From Apricaphanius iberus (taxonomy: Eukaryota > Chordata > Actinopteri > Cyprinodontiformes > Aphaniidae), in the NCBI GenBank assembly GCA_028564705.1, contig JAPXFQ010001789.1, positions 372,001-436,000 on the forward strand: a DNA stretch of 64,000 nt, read 5' to 3'. The notes beneath the pieces were generated by a model. It searched no databases and was not told the origin of the DNA. It worked only from the letters and a program-made list of their open reading frames with translations. A program made the translations under genes and the position numbers. This document shows, in pieces, positions 1 through 10,622 of the stretch. The stretch's first letter is position 1. Each line of letters begins with the position of its first letter.

Positions 1-265
1 GTATATGTACATAGAAAAGGTGTTGCAAAAAAAAGAAATTTTGACCTGGAAGTACACTAGGAAGAACCATTAGGGGTCAAAATTTGAAGAGACTGAAGTC
101 ATGACCTTTACAGGTTTAAACTGAATATGTTCGTAACAGCCTCATTTTCAAGAAAATGTTTATTTTTACCTTAGAGCTCTACGATGGAAATGAGAACAAC
201 CTTCTATGACACAATGAGGGTGTTGGATGTGTACAGCTGCTTGCTCTCACCGATACTAAGACATT

Positions 266-345
266 TCAATCAATCAATCAAACTTTATTTATAAAGCGCA
301 TTTCAAACACAGTTTCTTAAAGTGCTTTACAGATTTAAAAGGACC
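266..345 (-). repeat. 3' tail of a LINE-type repeat with (CAAT)n
   Basis: A run of CAAT units is followed by a tract of the type TTTATTTATAAAGCGC. Read on the minus strand this is the usual end of a fish non-LTR element (GCGCTTTATAAATAAA, then TTGA units). It lies in the mdm1 intron downstream of exon 5. Nothing else is recognised in 1-404; the next mdm1 exon was not found there. Confidence 0.5.
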
Positions 346-404
346 CCGCAACCCCCCCTTCAAAAACCAAAAATCATCAGCATCATCTCAACTATATATC
401 TCAC

Positions 405-3400
405 CTGCTCTGCAGTCAACAATGGTGACGCTCCAGGTACCGGCTTCTTCCAGCCAAACTGTCTATGGTACTCTGACCTGTGACCTCCAGGCCTCCCCCC
501 TGCCTTCCACAACATCGTCTGGTCCACCTGCAACACAGGGCAATGAAATCCTGCTGGTTCCTCATGTTTGAGTGAGAAGTTCAGGTTTCAGGTGGTCTTA
601 CCTGGTTACCTAGCTTCTCTTCAGGCAATGGAGCCATCACAGGTCTACTGGGCTCAGATTTTCCATCATTCATTTGCCTCAAAAAGGAACCCGGTTCTGG
701 TTTTGGTGGAGGTTGAATGTCTGCAGAAGGTCTCGGTTCTGATAGAGACTCAGGTTTCTGTGCAGATCCAGAAACCTTTGGTGGTTTGGAGTCCCTCAGA
801 GGTGGATTCCTTTGTGCTGAGATGCTCCTAGAAGCTAAAGAATCTGTAATTTAAGGTAGAATCTTGATTTTTCTGATATTGCAGTGAGAAGATATGAAAC
901 CAAGTATGCCTGACCCATCATAGAAACAATTTCTGACATTTAAAGGTCATGAACTATATAATACTCTATCTTTTTGAAAACACAGAGTTCCATATTCAAG
1001 CTGCACACAATCATTTTCTCCCACATCTGTTCCCTGCAACAGCTGGACAAAGAAAAAGACGGCAAAAACGAGCCAGTCAGAAAGGCCTCTCCAACGTCAC
1101 ACACAAAAAAAAAAATTCATTGCCCTGCCCACTTTTGCTTTAGGCCGCCCACGGGAAGGCTGGATTTGTTTTGCGGCCAGGAGAGAGCAGAGCATGTCGC
1201 CGCTAGTAGAAGCTAGCCATTAACAATCCATTTGGTCCTGTGCTGCTATTTCCACAAATAACACATCAGCATTGCATTTTTTCCCAAGCGAGAAGAACGG
1301 AGGAAGAAACTGTTGGAATATGTCTTTAGAGCCCCACCACCAAAGTTAGTTAGGTTAGTCATTTGTTCAAAGGCAGCGTAGGACTTCCATTGGTGTTAGC
1401 CAATCAGAGTTTTAATCCTACCCCAGAAATAATTTCACCCAGTTTGAATATACAGTGGGGCAAAAAAGTATTTAGTCAGCCACCGATTGTGCAAGTTCTC
1501 CCACTTAAAATAATGATAGAGGTCAGTAATTTTGATCATAGGTACACTTCAACTGTGAGAAAAAAAAAGATTTGTGGGAAAAAAAATCCAGGAATTCACA
1601 TTGTAGGATTTTTAAAGAATTTATTTGTAAATTATGGTGGAAAATAAGTATTTGGTCACTTCAAACAAGGAAGATCTCTGGCTCTCACAGACCTGTAACT
1701 TCTTCTTTAAGAAGCTCTTCTGTCCTCCACTCGTTACCTGTATTAATGGCACCTGTTTGAACTCGTTATCTGTATAAAAGACACCTGTCCACAGCCTCAA
1801 ACAGTCAGACTCCAAACTCCACTATGGCCACGACCAAAGAGCTTTCGAAGGACACCAGGAAAAGAATTGTAGACCTGCACCAGACTGGAAAGAGTGAATC
1901 TACAATAGGCAAGCAGCTTGGTGTGAAAAAACCAACTGTGGGAGCAATTATCAGAAAATGGAAGACATACAAGACGACTGATAATCTCCCTCGATCTGGG
2001 GCTCCACGCAAGATCTCATCCCGTGGGGTCAAAATGATCATGAGAAAGGTGAGCAAAAATCCCAGAACCACAAGGGGGGACCTGGTGAATGACCTGCAGA
2101 GAGCTGGGACCAAATGTACAAAGGTTACCATCAGTAACACACTACAACGACAGGGAATAAATTCCTGCAGTGCCAGACGTGTCCCCCTGCTTAAGCCAGT
2201 GCATGTCCAGGCCCGTCTGAAGTTTGCCAGAGAGCACATGGATGATACAGCAGAGGATTGGGAGAACGTCATGTGGTCAGATGAAACCAAAGTAGAACTT
2301 TTGGGTATACACTCAACTCGTCGTGTTTGGAGGAAGAAGAATACTGAGTTGCATCCCAAGAACACCGTACCTACTGTGAAGCATGGGGGTGGAAACATCA
2401 TGCTTTGGGGCTGTTTTTCTGCTAAGGGGACAGGACGACTGATCCGTGTTAAGGAAAGAATGAATGGGGCCATGTATCGTGAGATTTTGAGCCAAAACCT
2501 GCTTCCATCAGTGAGACCTTTGAAGATGAAACGTGGCTGGGTCATTCAAAAAGACAATGATCCCAAACACATCGCCCGGGCAACGAAGGAGTGGCTCCGT
2601 ATGAAGCATTTGAAAGTCCTGGAGTGGCCTAGCCAGTCTCCAGACCTCAACCCCATAGCAAATCTGTGGAGGGAGTTGAAAGTCCGTGTTGCTCGGCGAC
2701 AGCTCCAAAACATCACTGCTCTCGAGAAGATCTGCATGAAGGAATGGGCCAAAATACCAGCTACTGTGTGTGCAAACCTGGGAAAGACCTATAGTAATCG
2801 TTTGACCTCTGTTATTGCCAACAAAGGTTATATTACAAAGTATTGAGTAGAATTTTTTTTATTGACCAAATACTTATTTTCCACCATAATTTACAAATAA
2901 ATTCTATAAAAATCCTACAATGTGAACTCCTGGATTTTTTCTTTACATTCTGTCTCTCACAGTTGAAGTGTACCTATGATGAAAATTACTGACCTCTGTC
3001 ATCATTTTTAGTGGGAGAACTTGCAGGATCGGTGGCTGACTAAATCGTTTTTGCCCCACTGTATAATCTCCTGTTCACCTACAGACACTCACCATTCCTA
3101 CCATTTGAGGGCGCTCTTCCGGGAACTGGATCTGCTGGAGAACCAAGCATAGAGCTGCAAGACTCGGCAGCACGGAGTGGACCGGGCCTCTCCAGTCGTT
3201 GCCCTGCAAGAACAAACCAAACAGGAGGCTGCTGAGAAGATTCTTCAAAGATGACCGCATGTTGCTTCTAGATCAAATCAGACTTTTTTTGGTTTTTAGT
3301 CTTCTCAGTGGTTTTTACCCGTTTGATCAGAGCGAAGACCGGCCAGCAGACGGCGGCGCTGAGGTGAGACGCTTCTGGATCGGGAGACCCCGTAACTCTT

Positions 3401-6400
3401 CTGGTACTCACTTTGGTTCTGAAACCAAACCCATCACAGTTTCAAACTGGTGGACTAAACATTGACTCTGATGCTTGGATTAATGTTGTCTTTATTTAAC
3501 CAAAATGCATCAGTCACCTGACTTCCATGTGGAAAACCTTCTGTGAATGGGCATGTGTGCAAAGTTTGCAAGGAGAGCGTCAAGGCAGGAGATCGCAACA
3601 CCTTAAACTTGTTTACTCACTTGAAGAGAAGGTATCCCAACCAATACAATGAGCCGTCTGGCAGCTAAAGCTATAAACCCGACTGCAGCAGCAGTGCCTA
3701 GCGCTTCTTCTTAGTAGAGCAAGCACTAGAAAAAATAATCATAAAACTTACCCCCCACAACACAGACAGCAAACTATTCCACGCATGTATGCTGAATGCG
3801 CAGAGAGTTGCATTGTTAATATTAACAATGTTTGGATGGATGGAAGAATAATTAGAACTGCTTACATTACAGTCTACCTTCATTATTTTATGTACAGCAG
3901 CACTTTGTATACCGTTGTGTTTTTACACCACATTATCACTTACGTTTTTATTAGGCAGCTTTATATGTGCCTGTTTATAATATCAGCATTCTGCAAAAAA
4001 CATTTGAACCAGTTAAAGCTGCATTTACCCCGCTGTATTAGGATTATTAATTAGTGTAGTATAGATTGCACAATACATCTTGCACCTATTTGCAGCTACA
4101 TATTAGTCTTTTATTTTAAAAGATTAGATTTTATTATATTTTCTGAATGTATTTTTAAACTAAAGTTCATTTTTGATTTCTGTTTTAGTAGACAAGTCAA
4201 GATTAACATTTTATATAATACATTTAAATACGTTTATTATTTAGATGTATTTTTATTGAGGTTATATGAAAAATGAAATATATAAATAAATATATATATA
4301 TATATATATATTTATACAGTGTATGTATAGTTTCATTCAGAACTTTCTGTGCATTTCTAAGATCTTTGGTGTGGGAAAGACATCAGTATTTTAGCCCTGT
4401 GTTGGTTATTCCTTATTTGAATGAATTTATTTATTTAATGTTTCTCTTCTTTAATGTGTAATTTAAGATTGTTTGGTGATCATTTAAAAAAATCGTGATA
4501 CATTATTGTTGTGGAATGTTCTTTTGTAAAATAAATAAATTCTGTTAAATTCTAGTTAAAATTCAAGTATTTAAAAGTATTTAATATTTGTTTTTTAACC
4601 TCCCCGGCCTGTTTGAATGTCTCCCTAATTCTGAGGTCTCAAGGTTGGCAAGTATGCTTTTAACACACAATCACTGATTAAAAAGTGCTATAAAACATTT
4701 TATTCTGAATACAATAGTTTCATAGTGTTGATGTTACTGTAGGTCCCGACACTTGGCAAACAAGCGACTGCGCAATCTTTAGAAAGTTAACTATAGTCAC
4801 AAGCGTGCGGTAACCCCACCACCACACATTGCTGTCAGATCTGTGGGAAACACTGTATATATAGTTTCTTTTAAATACAAATAATCAGGAATTACTATAT
4901 TTATTCCAAAGGGATTTTAAATGAGTTAAATATGACAATATTTCCCGTCTTACATCATCAGCTGCTAAAAAATCTCTGCTAGTCGACCTACTTTGCTTTC
5001 GCTGCTCTTCAAAACCTCCATCTGCCTAACCTTCCTCTGCAAGATGGATTCTCGTGAGATTTTGAGTTTTTTCCAACTCTGGAGAATCCATCTCGGACCG
5101 CTCCAATCAAAACCGTCCGACCTCCGACCCATTTTTGACCGGGCCAATCGTTTGTGACCATTGTGCTTTGAGGCGGGAGTTCAATCGTGACGATGGTATC
5201 AACTGCCTAGCTAAGAGAAACAAACATGGCCGCGGCGGTAGACGCTCGGGTAGAAGTGGCTATTGAATCGGTTTTATAGAAACTGGATACTATTTCTTTG
5301 TTACAAAATGAGTAAAGAAAAGCAGTTTGTGAAAAGTGAAACAAATATGGCATGACCAGTTGACGCTTGCGTAGAAGCCACTGCCTTGGACGTTCTCCAA
5401 TCAGCTCAAAGTATTCTACCAGCTGGCCCTCCCTCTTTCAGACGGTTTGTGCTGCCGAGATTCCAGATCGAAATGTGTAGACGGTGCTACACATAGATCT
5501 GCTGGTATGGTTAGAAAACCGGGCAGAGAGATGTTGGAGTCTGCATCCATGTTCATCACAGACATCGGGGAAGGAGGTGGTTGATATACTTTTTCAAAGC
5601 TGCTGCTCCGAATTTCAGAAAACCGTTTGCGTTGTTGTGGTTACAGTTAAAAAATGGTCAAGTTTTTTGTTTTGTTTTTTAAACTAGAAGAAAACATCCT
5701 CGAAATGACAAGGAGGCGTCAGGTGGATCAGAGAGCTGCGATGCGAACCCGGAAGTGACCAAAACTGCAGTCCCCTCCCAATCCATTAGGGGCTGGCTCA
5801 AAAAAGGAGAAAGTTCCCGTTGACTCCCGTTTTAAAAATTCCAATTTCACAGCATAAATAAACCTTTTTTACTTGTTTACATGTTTACAGTACAGACCTC
5901 ATTGCCACAGGATTCCCTGCATCAGTTACACAAAACAACTGACCAGAAAACACCTGAATGCATTGTTTTGGCCAGGTAGCTGTAGCTCTGAGAAGCAAAC
6001 AGTTAGCAACTTACAGCACTGGATTTGCCTCAATGCTGGATTTAGAACCAGGATCTGTACCAAAAGGTGGAACACCAGCTCCCAGGCTAATGCAGTAAAA
6101 AAAAATAATTGTTCACCCAATTGGTCTGGTGACAAACCCGAGGCGCCGCAAAAGAGGCAGGAGAGGTGGAATACACCAGAGACTTAAACGCATGAGTCTG
6201 CAGGACCGCAGCAAGTTGCCGGCTCTCCCCACAGTCTTGCTTGGAAATGCACAGTCGATCCGAAATAAGTTGGACGAGCTGGAGGCCTGGACCACGATCA
6301 GGCAGGAGATCAAAAATGCCTACCTCCTTGTCTTCACAGAATCCTGGCTCAGCGAATCAGACCAGGATGAGGACCTGACACTCACGGGGTTCGGTGATGC

Positions 6401-9400
6401 CCGGATGCACCAAAATTCATCCTGGGTGATTTTAACCAATGCCGTCTTGAAAAGACTTTTAAAACATGTGAACAGTATGTCACCTGTGCCACAACACAGA
6501 GGAATACGACTCTGGATTTGTGTTTTGGTTCAGTGAGTGGTGCATATAAATCACTGCCACTTCCTCGTCCCGGATAGTCATATCATAACTACCTCATGCC
6601 CCGATACACTCCTGCTTTTAAGAGACTACCCCGGGTGGAGAAATCAGTGAAGTGCTGGTCAGAGGACAGTATCTCAGCACTTCAAGCTTGTTTTGAGTGT
6701 ACGGATTGGAATTGCTTTTTTAACTCATGTGAGGACATTAATGAGTTATGTGATACTGTTTTGTCATATGTCACTTTCTGTGTTGACTGTTGTCCCAGCA
6801 AAGACTTTTGTTGTTTATCCAAATAACAGACCATGGGTAAACAAAGAGCTTTAATCAATTATTAACAACAAGAAAGTGGTCTACTCTTCTGGTGGGAACT
6901 CCCTGGAGAAGAAATCGGTCTCTAGGGAAGTACGAGATGGGATCGGGAAGGCTAAATTGAAATATAACGACAAAATAGAAGAAAAGTACAGCAGTGGTGA
7001 TCTTGGAGCAGCCTGGCAAGGCATCAAATGCATGGCTTCTATTATTCACCAAAAAGGGGACAATAAACCTATTATTGATAAAGGAGTGCCAGATTCTGAT
7101 ATCCCAAATATTTTGAATTGCTTTATTGGCCGGTTTGAGAGGGCAGACCTTTGGGGAAAGGTTTCTGCTTGTAAAGAGTCAATCAAACAAAGTGGGGGAA
7201 TTGTGATCGCACAAGACCAGGTGACCGCTCTACTAAGAAAAGTGAAGGTGGGGAAAGCGAGGGGCCCCGATGCCATCTGGGCGTACCCTGCACCACTGTG
7301 CCACCCAGCTTAGTGGTGTTTTTAGTAGGGCTGAACGATTTTAGAAAATAATCTAATTGCGATTTTTTTTCTTCAATATTGCGATTTAATGTGCAATTAT
7401 TTTTGTGGGGCTTTTGTCATGCATTTTTTAATTAATGCAATCAAAAATATTGTGTATTATAAACAGATTTTTATACATAATTTATTCTATTCCATAAGAT
7501 TACTTACTTATTTTAAGACAAAGCCAAATATTAACAACTTTATCTACTTTTAATCATCACACTCAATGGTCATCGGCGCTGTTCTGCAATCAAGGTTTTC
7601 TTCCTTTTTATCCCAGCTAATAATTCCCTCCGGCTGCATTGTTTTCCTGTAACAAACTCTGATTTTTAATTCTCCATCGATCTAATGCACTTTCAGACTC
7701 TGGTATGGCTCTGTAGAGCGGTTTGATCTCAGGTCAGTTGTTGCTAAACACTCCGCTGTTTTCGGTGCGGCTTTAACTTTCTGTCGGCATTTTTTATACA
7801 GCGCAGGTAAAATGTGGCTAAAATGTGTTCGTGAGATTGAATCCTAGTTTATTCATCATGCTTAACAAAGCATACTTTTGGCTATAAAACCCGTTATAGC
7901 ACGAATTATTTCAGTGTGCCGTTTTTTTATGTTTGTAAGGAGCGATTCTTTCAAACAGCTCGGTCAGCGATCCCTGTCGCCTCGAAGTTTGTTTACTGGA
8001 AATTTAAACACTGGTGGCGGTCAGTTTAGTCGTGCAACTCTCATATATGGTGGTGTGATGTTTTTAGGTGTTGATAAAGGTTCGTACTGTAGCCTACCTC
8101 GTGAGGCAGCAACAATACCAAGACAGGTTCTGCATAATACCTGGCGTTGCGCAGCATCAACGTTTTCATAGCAGATATAATTTCTCACGACTGAGTTACT
8201 GTTACTCATTGGTACCAAATATTGTGCAGTGTTGGATTCTGTTAAGCTTTTGGTCATTTTATAACTGGTTAAAATGCAGCGTTTCCTTCTCTCCCTGCAT
8301 TGTTTGCAAGTCACGTGACTTTAGCAGACATGTTTACATCAAGTCAAATTGCAGCCTTTGCGATTAGGAAATCGCATTTTACCAAATCGCGATTTAATTG
8401 AATATGCAATTAATCGTTCAGCCCTAGTTTTTAGCAGACTTTTTCCAAGTTGTGTAGATCATGGTCCGTTCCCAACTTTGCGGAAAAAACCTCAACTGTA
8501 ATCCCAATTCCTAGCTCAGGTACTTCAAAGGAATTGAGTGATTTAAGACCGGTCGCACTTACATCACTTGTGATTAAAACTTTTGAAAAAAATTTTAAAG
8601 TCTGAGATTTTATGTTTAGCTGAGGGAAAACTCGACCCACTTCAATTTGCCTACCAGCAAAATAAGGGTGTGGAGGACGCTACACTCTTCTTACTTAATA
8701 GTGTACAAGCACCTTGACAAAACTGGGGCCAATGTAAGACTTTTGTTCGCTGACTTTTCTTCTGCATTTACTAAGATGCAGCCCCATATCCTGATCAAAA
8801 GACTTGCCACTGTTTTTAATTTGCCTGACCAGCTTCTTTTATTGCTTTTAGATTTTCTCACGGATAGGATCCAGCGAGTGCTGGTGAATGGTCAGATGTC
8901 CCCAGTGTCCATCTCTAACACGGGATCCCCTCAGGGGTGTGTTCTGTCCCCTCTGCTGTTCATTCTGTACACGGACAGTTGCCGGGTCACTCAGAAGAAC
9001 AGATCCTTGGTTAAGTTCTCAGACGACACTGTCCTAGTGTCCTTACTTTCAGGATCTGAAATGAACCACAGCCCTGCATTGACAGAGTTTGTCCTATGGT
9101 GTGACAGCAACTACTTGGATCTAAACGTCTCGGAAACCAAGGACATGCTTTTTGACTTCAGGCGCTCCGCAGCGCCCTCTCTGGGCAGCAGTGTCATTCA
9201 TGGTGAAGTGGTGGAAGTAGTGGAGAAGTACAAATATCTTGGTTCTTGGATGGATAACAAGTTGCAATTTGACGCAAATACCGACTCAGTTTTTTAAACG
9301 TGGTCAGCAGAGAATCTATCTTTTAAGGAAGTCGAACTCTTTCAATGTAAAAAAAAGGATTCTCTGCAACTTTTACTGCTGTTTCATAGAGAGCCTATTA

Positions 9401-10520
9401 ACTTTTTAATTTTTGTGCTGGTTCAAGGGCTTGTCTGTGAAAGATAAAAACAAACTGCAAAAAACTGCTAAATAAAGCTGAGGTCCTTCAAAGACCTACA
9501 TGTCTGTAGTGGAGAGTGTAATCTCCTCCATCATCCACTGGCGTAACCCAATCAGTGCCAGTGACAACCCTGAGCATCCATACAGCCAAATGTGTTCTGT
9601 CATAGGCTTCATCAGAGGCACTGTAATACTCACCCCTACTGGAGATCCTTCCTGCACACGGCCACTAGCTTCTAAAACTTTTTAAATAAAGTTGAATAAT
9701 ATGAGGTGCAACGTCATTTAACTTCCCCTCTGAGGTCAATAAATCATTTTTGTACCAGAGCTGCTTCCACATCAGCAGTGTAGAACAAACTGTGACAAAT
9801 CAGTGATTCTAGTGTGTTTTATACTGTAAATTACTACGGCTAGAGACGTTGGCTTATGTATAAACCAGCATTTATGTGTGGTTTTGTACATTCTCCTTTT
9901 GCTTGCTTAGATTCTCCCCAGGTACTCCAGCATCCTAAAAGCACGCCTATAAGGTTACTGGCTATTCTATATTCCCCGTAGGTCTACTTGTTTACTTGTG
10001 TGGTTCTCCTGTGTGTCTGTGTGTTACCCTGGTGAAAGAAAATGACTAATTTAGGATATATATTAGTTAGAATATATATTTACACCTCATTACCACAGAT
10101 GATGGTTCTCAGCCCTGTTTGGGCCCCTTGATATGAAGTCTCCAAATCAAACTAAATTAGGTGACCTCCACCGCCTAGATTAGAATAAACTCTAGGTTAG
10201 TCAACATTTGAAGTCTGGGTCTGTGATACTTTCTAAATTAGGATAGACTAGGTAAAGAAATTAAACAGATAACGGGAGTATCCTTCTAACCTGCTGTGTT
10301 GGATTATCCGATTAAAACCTTATGGATCCAATTTCTGCTGAGCTGTAAACCGTAACAGCGCTTCATAACACACCAAACTTAATGTAATGTATTTAATTAT
10401 TTCATAACAGCTCCCTTAAATGTGGCACCTAACAGCTTTTTGTAAGTATTGGCCACAGCTACGGTGGCTAGCAGCTCTCTGTTTAAGGCACCTGTTGGTT
10501 ACCTTGAAGCGGACCGTCAT
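405..10520 (-). CDS. mdm1: mdm1, N-terminal half (5 coding exons; 3' end outside window)
   Basis: MDM1 is a nuclear and centriolar microtubule-binding protein that restrains centriole duplication. The coding exons, in transcript order, are 10503-10520, 3319-3418, 3093-3203, 602-834 and 405-527. Every junction is GT-AG and the phases agree (0, 1, 1, 0, 0). Exon 1 encodes MTVRFK, against human MPVRFK. Exon 2 begins NQSEYQKSY and ends [10 protein letters not shown], matching the human SEYQRNF and AGLRSDQLG region. Exon 4 is a proline/serine-rich linker of 77 residues. Exon 5 carries [12 protein letters not shown], the second SEYxRxF microtubule-binding motif (human SEYQRQFVWK). Exon 3 (GQRLERPG...APSNGRN) is not conserved and is supported only by splice sites and phase. 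The exon 4 acceptor at 834/835 was chosen over one 7 nt further in because only it keeps the frame. Intron 1 (7 kb) and intron 3 are filled with transposons. Identification is from remembered human MDM1 sequence. Confidence 0.86.
835..1452. other. mdm1 intron 3, distal part; nothing recognised
   Basis: This is non-coding sequence between mdm1 exon 4 and the Tc1 element. Short ORFs here have no family resemblance. An A-run near 1104-1117 and ordinary AT-rich sequence are all that is visible. Confidence 0.6.
1453..3061 (+). mobile_element. Complete Tc1-like DNA transposon, 1,609 bp
   Basis: The element starts CAGTGGGGCAAAAAAGTATT and ends with the matching inverted sequence ...TTGCCCCACTG. It is flanked by TA at 1451-1452 and 3062-3063, the TA target duplication of Tc1/mariner elements. 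The terminal inverted repeats are about 205 bp (1453 to about 1660, and about 2855 to 3061) and differ at few positions. Each repeat carries an outer and an inner copy of a motif like AAGTATTTRGTCA, the IR/DR arrangement of fish Tc1 elements such as Sleeping Beauty. It sits in mdm1 intron 3, in the opposite orientation to the gene, and ends 31 bp from the exon 3 donor. Confidence 0.95.
1824..2846 (+). CDS. Tc1 transposase, full-length frame but catalytic Glu279 replaced by Ala
   Basis: The 340-codon open frame has the same length as Sleeping Beauty transposase. Residues 1-120 are a paired-like helix-turn-helix DNA-binding region ([29 protein letters not shown] as the GRPR-like linker). The catalytic domain has Asp153 in WSDETK, the glycine-rich box [12 protein letters not shown] near residue 190, and Asp244 in QKDNDPKH. 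The third catalytic position should read [11 protein letters not shown], but reads [11 protein letters not shown]: codon 279 at 2658-2660 is GCA instead of GAA. Family knowledge says the DD34E triad binds the two metal ions needed for cleavage, so this protein should bind DNA but not cut it. No stop or frameshift is present. The start ATG at 1824 gives the family's usual N-terminus ([10 protein letters not shown]). Confidence 0.93.
   Translation: MATTKELSKDTRKRIVDLHQTGKSESTIGKQLGVKKPTVGAIIRKWKTYKTTDNLPRSGAPRKISSRGVKMIMRKVSKNPRTTRGDLVNDLQRAGTKCTKVTISNTLQRQGINSCSARRVPLLKPVHVQARLKFAREHMDDTAEDWENVMWSDETKVELLGIHSTRRVWRKKNTELHPKNTVPTVKHGGGNIMLWGCFSAKGTGRLIRVKERMNGAMYREILSQNLLPSVRPLKMKRGWVIQKDNDPKHIARATKEWLRMKHLKVLEWPSQSPDLNPIANLWRELKVRVARRQLQNITALEKICMKEWAKIPATVCANLGKTYSNRLTSVIANKGYITKY
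3480..4855 (+). mobile_element. Decayed hAT element with BED zinc finger remnant
   Basis: Around 3551-3668 a frame reads [15 protein letters not shown]...[15 protein letters not shown], a C-x2-C ... H-x(n) BED-type zinc finger as found at the N-terminus of hAT transposases and ZBED proteins. It stops soon afterwards. At 4841-4855 the sequence ends ...CTGTGGGAAACACTG, whose complement CAGTGTTTCCCACAG is a typical hAT terminal repeat. No matching left terminus was found, so the 5' part is lost or rearranged. An (AT)n run lies at 4291-4312. The whole copy lies in mdm1 intron 1. Confidence 0.55.
4291..4312. repeat. (AT)n microsatellite
   Basis: Eleven AT/TA units inside the decayed hAT in mdm1 intron 1. 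Confidence 0.9.
5216..5382. repeat. Diverged direct duplication of about 46 bp
   Basis: The stretch from about 5216 (GAAACAAACATGGCC... TAGACGCT...GTAGAAGTGGCT) recurs near 5335 (GAAACAAATATGGC... TTGACGCT...GTAGAAGCCACT), about 120 bp later and noticeably diverged. It is AT/GC-mixed intron sequence of mdm1 with no coding signal. Confidence 0.4.
5760..5900 (+). repeat. Fragment of a common fish interspersed repeat
   Basis: The wording GTTCCCGTTGACTCCCGTTT followed by AGCATAAATAAAC and a GTTTACA run is a recurring module in teleost MITE-like repeats. Ends could not be defined. It directly precedes the LINE copy. Confidence 0.35.
7326..8426. mobile_element. Non-autonomous hAT element (1,101 bp) nested in the LINE
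   Basis: The ends are TAGGGCTGAACGAT... and ...ATCGTTCAGCCCTA, perfect inverted repeats over the outer 14 bp with weaker symmetry further in (both ends then carry AATTGCGATTT/AAATCGCGATTT-like words). The 8-bp target duplication GTTTTTAG is intact at 7318-7325 and 8427-8434, the hallmark length for hAT insertions. Removing the element rejoins the LINE sequence. No transposase frame is visible inside. Confidence 0.93.
8647..9297 (+). pseudogene. LINE reverse-transcriptase fragment
   Basis: An open stretch of 216 codons covers RT motifs 2a to 7: [42 protein letters not shown] and [12 protein letters not shown]. The family protein continues in the next frame after 9297, so this is the surviving middle of a broken ORF2 and not an independent gene. 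Confidence 0.85.
9696..10439. other. mdm1 intron 1, proximal part; repeat-like, no gene
   Basis: AT-rich sequence. A stretch near 9900-10040 (CTCCCCAGGTACTCCAGCATCC... TGTGTGTCTGTGTGTTACCCTGG) resembles degraded LINE-derived repeats common in fish. No exon of mdm1 was found between exon 2 and exon 1. Confidence 0.5.
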
Positions 10521-10622
10521 GGCGCTCCTGCTTGTTGACGAGCTAGCCGCCGGCGTCAGGCTACCGGTGTTGTGTTGGGTCCAGTTACCCGTCGATAAAT
10601 GTTTCCCTACCTGTTGCGCACC
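10440..10622 (-). promoter_or_regulatory. mdm1: mdm1 exon 1, 5' UTR and core promoter
   Basis: This island is CpG-richer than its surroundings (GACGAGCTAGCCGCCGGCGTC and further CpGs) and surrounds the mdm1 start codon at 10518-10520. Exon 1 ends at 10503 with donor GTAACC after codon 6. Only about 100 bp lie between the start codon and the oligo-A end of a retrocopy-like insert, so the 5' UTR and core promoter must be compact or overlap the insert. No TATA box is obvious. Confidence 0.6.

Larger units (their letters stand above)
5950..9695 (+). mobile_element. Jockey-type (CR1/L2/Rex group) non-LTR retrotransposon, decayed, split by a hAT MITE
   Basis: Left part (about 5950-7317): from about 6190 the frame resembles the start of an apurinic endonuclease domain ([20 protein letters not shown], then [15 protein letters not shown]). 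Most of the endonuclease is deleted after TGFGDA; a middle region follows in which [11 protein letters not shown] matches the GKAPGPDGI motif before the RT. Right part (8435-9695): reverse transcriptase with [18 protein letters not shown], the [17 protein letters not shown] box and FSDDTVLVS, where the usual FADD has A to S but both catalytic aspartates remain. A one-base slip at a T-run near 9290 breaks the frame before [18 protein letters not shown]. The element ends near ACTTTTTAAATAAAGTTGAA. Outer limits are approximate. It is a dead copy in mdm1 intron 1, antisense to the gene. Confidence 0.8.

Noticed and set aside
1805..2545. 246-codon minus-strand ORF
   Set aside because: Exact antisense of the Tc1 transposase coding frame; a shadow with no family resemblance.
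4965..5147. 60-codon minus-strand ORF as an mdm1 exon
   Set aside because: Basic composition was suggestive, but no SEYxRxF motif, no matching splice phase and no similarity to MDM1.
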